NCBI GenBank assembly: GCA_030834695.1
Contig: JAUQXK010000097.1
Coordinates: forward strand, 170,759 to 234,758
Reading direction: 5' to 3'
Source: Desulfobacterales bacterium
GTDB lineage: Bacteria; Desulfobacterota; Desulfobacteria; Desulfobacterales; SpSt-501
DNA: 64,000 nucleotides
In this document: one piece after another, positions 1 to 7,214 of the stretch
How positions within the stretch are numbered: the stretch's first letter is position 1
How the letters are laid out: every line of letters begins with the position of its first letter
Made by a program: the position numbers and the translations under genes
The notes under the pieces: model-generated
Databases searched by the model: none
What the model saw: only the letters and a program-made list of their open reading frames with translations
What the model was told of the DNA's origin: nothing

Positions 1-1
1 C

Positions 2-142
2 GACGCCTTATGTCGCGAGTGCGGCCATGCTTTCAAGGTTCATATCGACCGAATAATTTTTCGGGACGACGGCGCACCGGCTGAGAGTCAAACGACCGAG
101 TGTCCGGTCTGCGGCTGCGGGAAATGCCGCATCGGGCGATAG
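2..142 (+). CDS. Zinc-ribbon protein, C-terminal fragment (5' end outside window)
   Basis: The reading frame is open from the first bases of the window to a TAG at 140-142 and encodes about 46 residues. It contains two cysteine pairs, CREC near the start and CPVCGCGKC near the end. This spacing is typical of a small zinc ribbon, so a metal-binding or regulatory role is plausible. The start codon and most of the protein lie upstream. It is followed 90 bp later by a same-strand universal stress gene. The assignment rests only on cysteine spacing; a chance open frame cannot be excluded over so short a stretch. Confidence 0.45.
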   Translation, partial: DALCRECGHAFKVHIDRIIFRDDGAPAESQTTECPVCGCGKCRIGR

Positions 143-231
143 GGCACCTCCTACCTTTACATCCCGGCCGACCGTGCTAATTTTGCGGGCAATCCAACGC
201 AAAACATCTATCCAAGACAGGAGATCTGACC

Positions 232-681
232 ATGGACGTGAAGAGAATTCTCTGGCCGACGGATTTTTCGAGGATCGCCGAAAAAGCGCTGCCGCATGTG
301 AAATCCCTGACGGCGCAGTATGGCGCCGAAATCCACGTGCTTTACGTGATCGAGGATGTGGCCCATCATGACGGTTGGTACGGAGCATTCGAGCAGAAGC
401 GGGTGCAGGATCTCATGGAGCATGCCGAGAAAACAGCTAACCAGCGGCTGAGTCAACTTTGCGACAAGTATATGGAAGGCTGCCCGCTTTACATCAAGCA
501 CGTAGCGGTGGGAGACCCCGCCAAAGAGATCCTCAAGCTGATCGACAAGGAAAAAGTGGACGTGGTCGTGATGGCCAGCCACGGCGCAAAGGGCAACTTC
601 CGCTTCGGCAGCGTGACCGAGAAAGTGCTGAAAAATTCTCCCGTACCGGTCACCGTGGTGCCGGTGGAACCGTCGAAATAG
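232..681 (+). CDS. Universal stress protein (UspA family)
   Basis: The 149-residue product has the single-domain Usp length. It begins with the family signature KRILWPTDFS and ends with a GAKGNFRFGS segment, which resembles the nucleotide-binding G2xG-9x-G(S/T) motif, followed by VLKNSPVPVTVVP, the usual last strand. Usp proteins are cytoplasmic dimers that often bind ATP or AMP and are induced by starvation or redox stress; the exact role is not predictable from sequence. The start is supported by AGGAGA about eight bases upstream of the ATG. The gene stands alone between a zinc-ribbon fragment and a repeat-filled intergenic region. Confidence 0.93.
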   Translation: MDVKRILWPTDFSRIAEKALPHVKSLTAQYGAEIHVLYVIEDVAHHDGWYGAFEQKRVQDLMEHAEKTANQRLSQLCDKYMEGCPLYIKHVAVGDPAKEILKLIDKEKVDVVVMASHGAKGNFRFGSVTEKVLKNSPVPVTVVPVEPSK

Positions 682-704
682 TCAGGGCCTCATCGTCTTT
701 GCGT

Positions 705-806
705 CGTCATTCCGGCATGCTTTTAGCCGGAATCCATTGAATTCAATCCGTTCTGGATGCACCCGTATCGTGGTGCGGGGCAGGCTTATCACGTCCGGCA
801 TGACGG
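705..806. repeat. Interspersed palindromic repeat, copy 1
   Basis: This copy starts CGTCATTCCGGC and ends GTCCGGCATGACGG, so its ends are inverted. The interior contains GGGGCAGGCTTATCA, which is also present in the 46.1-kb copy. It is an extragenic element of the REP/BIME type. Confidence 0.75.
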
Positions 807-855
807 TCCTATTTCGAGACGATTATTACTTCGGCGATTAAATATGCCAAGATTT

Positions 856-945
856 GTCATTCCGGCGAACCCCGATCAATGATCTCCGGGGCAGGCGCCG
901 GAATCCAGAGCGGGAGTGGATGCCGGATCAAGTCCGGCATGACGG
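856..945. repeat. Interspersed palindromic repeat, copy 2
   Basis: The ends match copy 1 (GTCATTCCGGC and GTCCGGCATGACGG), while the interior differs (GATCTCCGGGGCAGGCGCCGGAA-like). It lies 50 bp after copy 1 in the same gap. Confidence 0.7.
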
Positions 946-1010
946 TATTTGCGTATTTCGCTGCCGGTCTAGAAATAAATCGCCAGCACGGAGAGGAAGT
1001 ATAAATCATA

Positions 1011-1475
1011 TCACCCTCCCGACGTTTGGGGGAACGCCGTGTTCGCGTAAAGATACTCCATCTTCTCCTTGTGCTTCAGCTCCTCGTTGGCCATCTGAAG
1101 CAGCATCTCCCGAGCGTCTCCCGCCGCATGCTGCTGGGCCAACACGGTGTAGAACTGGTGTGACCGCATCTCCCGGTGGGAGGCCACGAGGTAGACCTGA
1201 GCGCTGTTCATGTCTTCGCTCACAGCGGGCTCCTCCTGGTGCTCGGCGATCTTGTAATAGACCACGTCGCTGAGCCTCAGGCCGGCGGCGCCGAACTCCC
1301 CGTTGCGGTATTTCACCAGAAACGCTTTGTGCTTCTGCTCTTCGCCGGCGATCCAATCAATGGTTTCGCCCACAGCCGGGTCTTGGACCCTTCCGCACAG
1401 GTTGCGATAAAAGGCATACGCATCTTCTTCGCGCTGAATCGCCGTATCGATCAATTTCAAAAGCTTTGGGTCCAT
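1011..1475 (-). CDS. Ferritin-like / rubrerythrin-type diiron protein
   Basis: The 154-residue, almost entirely helical protein has repeated E-x-x-H-type elements (EEDAYAFY, GEEQKHK, SHREMRSHQFY, NEELKHKEKMEY). This is the four-helix pattern that binds a diiron centre in rubrerythrin-like proteins. There is no C-terminal rubredoxin domain. A role in peroxide or iron handling is likely but not proved. The start is chosen at MDPKLL because AGGAGG lies seven bases upstream of it; the in-frame ATG two codons earlier would be too close. A longer frame continues upstream but overlaps the neighbouring membrane-protein gene in an implausible sequence. Confidence 0.85.
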   Translation of the reverse strand: MDPKLLKLIDTAIQREEDAYAFYRNLCGRVQDPAVGETIDWIAGEEQKHKAFLVKYRNGEFGAAGLRLSDVVYYKIAEHQEEPAVSEDMNSAQVYLVASHREMRSHQFYTVLAQQHAAGDAREMLLQMANEELKHKEKMEYLYANTAFPQTSGG

Positions 1476-1536
1476 CGCCATACCTCCTGTGGTTGCCGCG
1501 TGGGTGGTTAGAAAATCGATGCCGCGCGCCGGGATT

Positions 1537-2334
1537 TCAGAATCTGCGCGGCCGACGTCGGGGGGCCACCACCGCACCGTAGACCAGCAGGTAAACGGTG
1601 GCCATGCCGAATGCCGCCAGCGTGCCCCATCCGACCCCCCATGCCGGATAGAGATAGGAAACCGATACGCCATAAGTAATCAGCGACCCGATCCCGTGCG
1701 GAAAATTCTTGATAATTGTATGCACGTGAGCCTTATCATAGGTAAAATGGACGATCAACATAAGCGGCAGCAGGGCGGTCGGAAAGGCTGAAAAAAGACC
1801 GGCCCAGGCCGGCCCCACGACCTGGGCCGCCGCCGTGATAGTGACAATGATGCCGGCCGCGAAGGCGGCCCGCAGAAAGAGGATGATAGGCGTCAACCGC
1901 ACGCTGCGGGTGATGGCGACATCCCGAATGCCGCGGAAGAGACGGACAAACAAGGCCATCGAACCGACGGCGGCAAAAACGGCCAATCCCCGCGAGAAGG
2001 GAACCAGGCGCAGCAGCCCGGCCGCCGCGAAATAACTGGCCAAGCCGGCTGCCGCGGAAGCCAAAATGCCGCGGCCGACGGTCCGCCGGGACGCCATGAA
2101 ATAGCCGTACACAAACGCCTGCGACGCCGCCAGCCCGGCCAAGGTGTAGACCGCGCTCTCGGCTGCGAATTCGGGTGAAATTTCCAAACCGATGAAAAAA
2201 AGTGCGATGGCGGCGCCCAACGGGTAACCGGACAGCAGCCCGGCCGCCCGCGGGCTGACCCGCTCGGCCACCAGGGATAGCGCCAGCACCATTCCGATGG
2301 TCACGGCGATCTTCGCGGCCAGAAAAAGACTCAT
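1537..2334 (-). CDS. Integral membrane protein with internal repeat, function unknown
   Basis: The 265-residue product is hydrophobic with about eight predicted membrane helices and a basic C-terminus (PRRRPRRF). Two segments resemble each other: GLLSGYPLGAAIALFFIGLE around residues 32-51 and GLFSAFPTALLPLMLIVHF in the second half. This suggests two homologous halves in an inverted or parallel arrangement, as in many small transporters. I do not recognise the family. The gene is divergent from the PPC-domain gene, and its start codon lies about 145 bp from that gene. It follows no obvious operon partner, and the downstream ferritin-like gene is 60 bp away on the same strand. Confidence 0.7.
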   Translation of the reverse strand: MSLFLAAKIAVTIGMVLALSLVAERVSPRAAGLLSGYPLGAAIALFFIGLEISPEFAAESAVYTLAGLAASQAFVYGYFMASRRTVGRGILASAAAGLASYFAAAGLLRLVPFSRGLAVFAAVGSMALFVRLFRGIRDVAITRSVRLTPIILFLRAAFAAGIIVTITAAAQVVGPAWAGLFSAFPTALLPLMLIVHFTYDKAHVHTIIKNFPHGIGSLITYGVSVSYLYPAWGVGWGTLAAFGMATVYLLVYGAVVAPRRRPRRF

Positions 2335-2478
2335 GGACTTTACACGCAGCCGATCTTTGCGCTAAGGGATTGTGGTGGAGCACCCGTATTCCAAGAGGAA
2401 CAAGCACAGGCCCGCCGCGGCGCACCAGTTCGCGCGCAAGGGGTGGCCTATCGGATTGCCGGAGCAGAGATAAGCGCC

Positions 2479-2943
2479 ATGACGACCTTACACGCTGAAG
2501 CGGAAATCAGAAAAGCAGTGTTCATCCGCCTTTCTCCTGGAACGGATCTCATCTCTGGCATCGCAGCAGTCTGCCGGGACCGCGGGATCCATTCGGCCTG
2601 CATTGCCAGTTGCATCGCCAGCCTTCGACGCGCCTCGTTATTTGTGGTGGTGCCCAAAGAAAACCGAGTCGGCGGTGGTTACAGCGAACCGGTTCACCTG
2701 GAGGCCCCGCTGGAGCTTGTCTCCGGGCAGGGGAGTATCGGCGAGACGGCCGACGGTGAACTCTTCGTGCACCTGCATGCCGCCCTGAGCGATGCCCGTG
2801 GAAGGGCCTATGGCGGCCATCTGATCCAGGGCCATTGCCCGGTTCTGATCACTTCCGAAATCGTGATCCTGCCCCTTGACGCCGTGCGCCTCAAACGCGT
2901 TTACGATCCCGAAGTAGAGATGCCCATTTTAAGACCGACATAG
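2479..2943 (+). CDS. PPC/DUF296-domain protein
   Basis: The 154-residue protein has the features of the plant-and-prokaryote conserved (PPC, DUF296) domain. An N-terminal strand carries FIRLSPGTDLISGIAAVCRDRGIHSACI, and a C-terminal region carries FVHLHAALSDARGRAYGGHLIQGHCPVLITSEIVI, where the histidines of the GGHL segment are family-typical. PPC proteins form trimers; bacterial members are uncharacterised and sometimes sit beside DNA-binding proteins. The ATG at 2479 is preferred over the upstream GTG at 2443 because the GTG lacks a ribosome-binding site and the domain begins after the ATG. Residue and motif assignments are by eye. Confidence 0.7.
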   Translation: MTTLHAEAEIRKAVFIRLSPGTDLISGIAAVCRDRGIHSACIASCIASLRRASLFVVVPKENRVGGGYSEPVHLEAPLELVSGQGSIGETADGELFVHLHAALSDARGRAYGGHLIQGHCPVLITSEIVILPLDAVRLKRVYDPEVEMPILRPT

Positions 2944-3051
2944 CCACGGCACGATCCGCACGGCATGCGACGCACGGGGAATTTCCCTGCGTCCGGATCC
3001 CTTCACCTGGCCGCTTTCCGGTCGGGAATCCGCATTCACCGCCCAGGCCGT

Positions 3052-4344
3052 TCAACCTTTCTGCAATTCGGCTTTAACGTTTTCCACCGCCGCATAGGCG
3101 GTCGAAAACGCCAACCCGGATCCGCATTTCATGCGGATCCAATCCTGGTGAGCCAGGATCGACCCGGCTGCGAAAAGACGCGGGTGGACCGGTCGGCCGA
3201 CGGCATCGAGGGGTCTGAAGAACTCGTCGGTCTGCAATCCGGCGCGGTTCACCGGATGGCCCCGGCGGTCGAGGAAATCCTCGCGATGCCAGTCGTCCCT
3301 CCGTTCGGGCTGATGGACCGGAAGATTGAAAATCGACTCCCGGAGGCCGTGACGGTCGGCCTGCAGGCCTCCGCCCATGAATCTTCCGGTCGCCAGCAGG
3401 ACGGCCGCCGCCTGAACGGTGCGATCGGGTTCCATGCTCCCGGCCTCCAGCAGAAATCCCGAATTTCGATGGACGGTGGCACGAAAAACCTTGTTTTCCA
3501 GAAGCAAGCCCGTCTTGCGGCCGGCCAGCCCGCGCTCAAAGGCCTCCTTCATGCGCAGGCCCGTCACCCCGGGCGGCATGGTGGGGATCTCGAACACCGG
3601 ACATCCCAAGCGTTTTTCAAGGTCCCGCATGACCTCGGCCGACCTCGATATTCCCAGGATCGCCGGAACGCCGATGGCGGCGGCTCCCTGAATGTGAGGC
3701 TCCAAGACGGCGGCCCAGTTCGCGCGGGAACCCGCGGTTTCCAGCGACCGGGCCAGCCGTTCCGGGAAGACGTCTCCTTCCGGATGGGTTCCGGGAAAAA
3801 CGACCTTCACCGTCCTCAGGTTCGGCCAGGCGCCGCCCAAAGTGGCTCTTATCTGATGCGTACTGAACCCCTTGAGGCCCTGGATGTCGACCAGCAGGCA
3901 GGCCGCCTTGTGTTGCCGGGCAGCGACCCCGCTCCACATGGTCAGGGGAACCCGGTAGGTCAACTTGACCGTTCCCACCGAGGTCAGAACAGCCGCGTTG
4001 CGATCCGGAAAACCCGAGTAGGAAAGCCCCTGCGCTTCAAAAAACGCCAGGACCTCCTCGAAGGCGGCGCGGATGGTCGCAGTGGAAAGCCTGGCATAGG
4101 GATGCTGCGGCAGATCCTTCACCACAGCCGCGATCGCAGCCCAGGGATCGTTCCACAACGTTCCGGCTTCCAAGGGGTGAACGCCCATCAAGTCCAGGAA
4201 CCCGGTGGCGAAGATGATTTCGCCGGTTCGCCCCACCAGGACGGTGGAAAGCCCCCGGTTGACCGCAAACAAGGCCGCGGCCATTCCCGCCATGCCGCTT
4301 CCGATGACGCACAGATCGCAGGTAATGGGGGCCGTATCCGTCAT
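3052..4344 (-). CDS. glpB: Anaerobic glycerol-3-phosphate dehydrogenase subunit B
   Basis: The 430-residue flavoprotein has an N-terminal Rossmann motif (CVIGSGMAGMAAALFA) and a C-terminal FAD-binding segment (RLFAAGSILAHQDWIRMKCGSGLAFSTAYAA) typical of GlpB. With GlpA it oxidises glycerol-3-phosphate to dihydroxyacetone phosphate and passes electrons to the quinone pool. The start is the ATG that overlaps the glpA stop by four bases (ATGA), so the two are translationally coupled. A longer frame extends upstream but only through glpA coding sequence. The usual Fe-S membrane-anchor partner GlpC is not adjacent, so the electron acceptor is unclear. Confidence 0.9.
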   Translation of the reverse strand: MTDTAPITCDLCVIGSGMAGMAAALFAVNRGLSTVLVGRTGEIIFATGFLDLMGVHPLEAGTLWNDPWAAIAAVVKDLPQHPYARLSTATIRAAFEEVLAFFEAQGLSYSGFPDRNAAVLTSVGTVKLTYRVPLTMWSGVAARQHKAACLLVDIQGLKGFSTHQIRATLGGAWPNLRTVKVVFPGTHPEGDVFPERLARSLETAGSRANWAAVLEPHIQGAAAIGVPAILGISRSAEVMRDLEKRLGCPVFEIPTMPPGVTGLRMKEAFERGLAGRKTGLLLENKVFRATVHRNSGFLLEAGSMEPDRTVQAAAVLLATGRFMGGGLQADRHGLRESIFNLPVHQPERRDDWHREDFLDRRGHPVNRAGLQTDEFFRPLDAVGRPVHPRLFAAGSILAHQDWIRMKCGSGLAFSTAYAAVENVKAELQKG

Positions 4345-5894
4345 CGGCGTCCTCCCAGCTCCAGTCCCAGGTATCCGCAGTGAACGGCTTCCTGAAGCTC
4401 CTCTTGAAACAGGGCCGTACCCCACAGAATCGGACGCATCCCCCGCCAGCGGGCGCTCAGAAAAGACCGCAGGTCCGCCAGCCCCTGTCGGCCCTCAAGC
4501 CGGCCCTGATCGTAAAGATAGGCGTTGATGCGCAATCCGCAGAAGGCGCCCTGGCAGGTGCCCTTGCCGACCCGGCTGCGTCGGCCGATCGCATACAGGC
4601 TGGGCAAACCGCCCTGCTCGTGGATGCCGTCGATGACCGCATCGACGGCGCTGGCCGGCACCATTTCACACTCGCACAGCAGCAGGTCGCCGGGCGCCTT
4701 GGCCTTCATCCACAGTTTGGGGGAAAGGCCCGCCGCCGTCCATCGGTTGGCCGCGAAGGGCTTGAGCGCCTTAACCGCCGTGAGACCGGGCCGGTCGACG
4801 CCCAGCCGCCGGGAGACCAGGTCGGCGGTTTTTTCGGCCATCAATCGATAGGTGGTCAGTTTCCCGCCGATGATGGAGATGAAGTTTTCGATTCCATCGG
4901 TGGCATGATCCAGCAGGGCGAAGCCGCGGCTGAGCGCACGGCCGTCGTCCATCGACCGGGAGCCCACCAGCGGCCTTACGCCGGCATAGGCGCGGATGTA
5001 GCGCGTCGTCTTCAAGGACGGCACCATGGCCGAGGCCGTTTCGACGATGTGGTCGCTCTCCGGCACGGTGGGAACGATCCGGGCCAGGGAGTCGATGGGG
5101 ATGGAGGTCGTTCCTAGAATCGAGACCGTGCCCCCCGGCACCAGGATGTCGGCATCCGAAGCCGGCCGCAGGCGGTTGATCACCCGCTGGGTCAATCGTT
5201 GGTCGGTGATGAGCAGGCTCCCCTTCGAATACAGCAGGTCCATCTCGATTCCGGCCCGTGCGGCGACTTCCCGGGCCCAGGCGCCGGCGGCGTTCACGAT
5301 CAGATCGGCCGTCATCCAGCTTTCCTCGCCGGTCTCATCGTTGATCAGACGGATGCGCCGAATGCGGCCGCTGTCACGGTCGAAGCCGACCACGCGCGTG
5401 TGCAGCATGACGCGGCTGCCGAGTTCCAGGGCTTCTGAAAGGTTGTCGAGGCAAAGATGAAACGGGTCCACCGATGCATCCGGCACCTGGAAAGCGGCGA
5501 TCAGCCGCTCGGAAAGCACCGGCTCAAGCTCCCGGGCCTCGGCGGCGCTGATCGCCTTGCAGGCGATTCCGCAGCGTGAGCAAAGGGACGGAAAATCGGC
5601 GACATAAGCTTCATCGTCGCCCTCGACCGCCACGAAAAGCCCGCCGGTGTCTTCGATGCAATGGCCGGCCACTCGCTTGAGCAGAGCGCTCTCCTCGCGG
5701 CATTCGACCGCTGCCATCGGGTCGCTGCGCACGTAGCGCGCCCCGCTGTGCAGCAGCCCGTGATTGGCTCCGGACGCACCGGCGGCAATGTCCCGTTTTT
5801 CGACTAGAACGGAATGAATTCCCCGCAAAGCCAGATCCCTGGCCAGTCCGACGCCGGTGATTCCGCCGCCGATGATCAAAACCTGGGTTTCCAA
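4341..5894 (-). CDS. glpA: Anaerobic glycerol-3-phosphate dehydrogenase subunit A
   Basis: The 517-residue protein begins with a dinucleotide-binding motif (IIGGGITGVGLARDLALRG) and has the DAO/GlpD core. This is followed by a C-terminal BFD-type [2Fe-2S] region with CECE around residue 400 and GTCQGAFC about 50 residues later. That architecture separates GlpA from the shorter aerobic GlpD. It catalyses glycerol-3-phosphate oxidation with GlpB in the cytoplasm at the inner membrane face. The stop overlaps the glpB start. A strong inverted repeat at 6009-6048 lies in the leader region upstream. No regulator gene is adjacent. Confidence 0.93.
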   Translation of the reverse strand: METQVLIIGGGITGVGLARDLALRGIHSVLVEKRDIAAGASGANHGLLHSGARYVRSDPMAAVECREESALLKRVAGHCIEDTGGLFVAVEGDDEAYVADFPSLCSRCGIACKAISAAEARELEPVLSERLIAAFQVPDASVDPFHLCLDNLSEALELGSRVMLHTRVVGFDRDSGRIRRIRLINDETGEESWMTADLIVNAAGAWAREVAARAGIEMDLLYSKGSLLITDQRLTQRVINRLRPASDADILVPGGTVSILGTTSIPIDSLARIVPTVPESDHIVETASAMVPSLKTTRYIRAYAGVRPLVGSRSMDDGRALSRGFALLDHATDGIENFISIIGGKLTTYRLMAEKTADLVSRRLGVDRPGLTAVKALKPFAANRWTAAGLSPKLWMKAKAPGDLLLCECEMVPASAVDAVIDGIHEQGGLPSLYAIGRRSRVGKGTCQGAFCGLRINAYLYDQGRLEGRQGLADLRSFLSARWRGMRPILWGTALFQEELQEAVHCGYLGLELGGRR

Positions 5895-6008
5895 AAGATC
5901 ACTCCCCTATCTCTTGATGGAGCGGCATGTCATCGATCGCCCGCAGGCGATGCTGGATTCATGCGGTCATTCGTTTACAAAACCTTATCATTAAATGCTT
6001 ACTGGTGC

Positions 6009-6048
6009 AAAATGAAAGGCGCTGCCAGATGGTAGCGCCTTTCATTTT
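6009..6048. terminator. Strong bidirectional hairpin upstream of glpA
   Basis: A perfect 15-bp inverted repeat (arms 6009-6023 and 6034-6048) with A-run and T-run flanks surrounds a short loop. It can act as a rho-independent terminator on either strand. It separates the zraP transcript from glpAB. Confidence 0.75.
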
Positions 6049-6117
6049 CGTTCAGGTGTCCGCAGTTCCATGAAAGAATTGCACCAGGCTTGCGCAGCTG
6101 GACCCTGCAGGGTGCCC

Positions 6118-6153
6118 CCAAAACAAACCGGGGGAAGCATGCGCCTCCCCCGG
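6118..6153 (-). terminator. Terminator candidate after zraP-like gene
   Basis: The stem CCGGGGGA/TCCCCCGG (6128-6135 and 6146-6153) is followed on the minus strand by a T-rich stretch (TTTGTTTT). It lies 25 bp after the zraP-like stop codon. Confidence 0.6.
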
Positions 6154-6177
6154 AATGATTCTTCTGTATGATTTATA

Positions 6178-6708
6178 TTACTGCCAGCAGGGTCCTCCGC
6201 CGGGGCAGCCGCCGCGGCCGGGGCCTTTGCCGCCGGGCCCCATGCCGTAGCCCGGACCCATCCCTCGGCCATACCCGCCGCCGAAACCCTTGCCGTAGAT
6301 CTGCGGGTAGTCTTTCTTCATTTTGAGCTGATGTTCGAGTCGCTTCTGGTCCAGCTCGTTCTCGAAACCGGAGACTTCCTTCTGCAGCTCGGCCGCCTTC
6401 TTGGCGTCCGGGGTCTGCTTGGCCAGTTCGGCCTTCAACTCCAGCTCTTTCTGGTAGTGCCGGTCGCGCAGCTCTCGGGTGCTCTCGAGGAAGGCGCTGC
6501 GTTCTTTCTGCACGGTGGCGATGTCTTCATCCGAGAGGTTTCCGCCGAAACCCGGGCCGCCGAATCCGCCGCCCCGCGGGCAGTTTCCGGAACCCGGCCC
6601 CGCGCCGTAGCCGCCGCCCCTTCCCCAGGCATAGGAATCGGCTGAATATCCGATAAGACCTATAACCGCCAGGACCGCCAGAACCAGACCTACATGCTTT
6701 GCTCTCAT
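6178..6708 (-). CDS. zraP: ZraP/CpxP-like periplasmic zinc-responsive chaperone
   Basis: The 176-residue protein has a signal peptide (residues 1-27, ending near SYA) and a glycine-rich segment. A charged helical core follows (LSDEDIATVQKERSAFLESTRELRDRHYQKELELKAELA...), of the Spy/CpxP/ZraP type. The tail is very Gly/Pro-rich and ends CPGGGPCWQ, which could bind metal. It likely acts in the periplasm as a stress chaperone and as modulator of the neighbouring sensor kinase. The start at MRAKHVG is supported by GGAGG eight bases upstream. A sigma-54 promoter at 6763-6780 reads into it, and the divergent kinase and regulator genes complete a ZraPSR system. Confidence 0.85.
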   Translation of the reverse strand: MRAKHVGLVLAVLAVIGLIGYSADSYAWGRGGGYGAGPGSGNCPRGGGFGGPGFGGNLSDEDIATVQKERSAFLESTRELRDRHYQKELELKAELAKQTPDAKKAAELQKEVSGFENELDQKRLEHQLKMKKDYPQIYGKGFGGGYGRGMGPGYGMGPGGKGPGRGGCPGGGPCWQ

Positions 6709-6762
6709 GTTGATTACCTCCATTTGATTTTACACATTCAATCGGTACACACCCCCGATATT

Positions 6763-6780
6763 TAGCAAGGCCGATGCCAA
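6763..6780 (-). promoter_or_regulatory. Sigma-54 promoter of zraP
   Basis: On the minus strand the sequence reads TTGGCAT-CGGCC-TTGCTA. This matches the -24/-12 consensus TGGCAC-N5-TTGCW with one mismatch and correct GG-N10-GC spacing. It lies about 55 bases upstream of the zraP start, as expected for a target of the sigma-54 activator encoded nearby. Confidence 0.75.
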
Positions 6781-6821
6781 ACATGAATCTTGCGCGCCAT
6801 TTCGTATTAACCAGATGTAAT

Positions 6822-6958
6822 TTGATGGACTCGTAAAAAGTCGTCACTCCGGCGGAAGCCGGAGTCCAGGCGATTTCTAACTGCCTGTAATTGTATGATT
6901 CCGGCTTTCGCCGGAATGACAAAAAACAGCATTTTCAGACTTTTTGTGAGTTCATCAA
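6822..6958. mobile_element. MITE-like element, copy 1
   Basis: The 137-bp element is bounded by 21-bp terminal inverted repeats (6822-6842 and 6938-6958) with three mismatches. The interior carries two GTC-CGGC / GCCGGA-type palindromes. No coding capacity is visible. A second copy lies at 55206-55365. It separates the zraP promoter from the presumed activator sites at 7029-7087. Confidence 0.75.
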
Positions 6959-7028
6959 TTAATGTAATGTAAAAATTTTTTAGCAGCGGCGGAATGGTTG
7001 CCAATATATTTGATGTGTCAAACAAGAT

Positions 7029-7087
7029 GGATACGAGGTATCCAGACCGGCTGCGTTTACATGGATACATTGAATACTTAGTATCCA
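7029..7087. promoter_or_regulatory. Two GGATAC/GTATCC inverted repeats (candidate activator sites)
   Basis: A perfect palindrome GGATAC-GAG-GTATCC lies at 7029-7043. A second inverted repeat, TGGATAC at 7062-7068 and GTATCCA at 7081-7087, follows with a 12-bp spacer. Four copies of one hexamer in paired orientation, between divergent zraP and zraS, suggest binding sites for the ZraR-type activator. This is inferred from position and symmetry. Confidence 0.6.
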
Positions 7088-7214
7088 TCTCAGGCGAATA
7101 AGCCGGAAACAAATTCGCAGCAGGTACGGCTGCACTCGAAGGAAATACAAGCTGCCTCGTTTTTTGCATACTTACGGCTTGGCTCTTAAACAACCACCCA
7201 CTCAACCCATTTAA

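Larger units (their letters stand above)
682..1010. other. Gene-free interval with two palindromic repeats
   Basis: No credible gene is visible in this interval, which lies between the convergent usp and ferritin-like genes. It holds two copies of a palindromic repeat (705-806 and 856-945) that begin with GTCATTCCGGC and end with GTCCGGCATGACGG. A third copy lies at 46121-46214. No T-tailed terminator was recognised. Confidence 0.6.

Noticed and set aside
2965..4383. Long plus-strand open frame opposite glpB
   Set aside because: It is the antisense shadow of glpB; the translation has no domain and glpB is strongly supported.
7153..7168. Possible second sigma-54 promoter reading into zraS (TGCCTC-N5-TTGCA)
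   Set aside because: The essential GG of the -24 element is missing, so the match is too weak to call.
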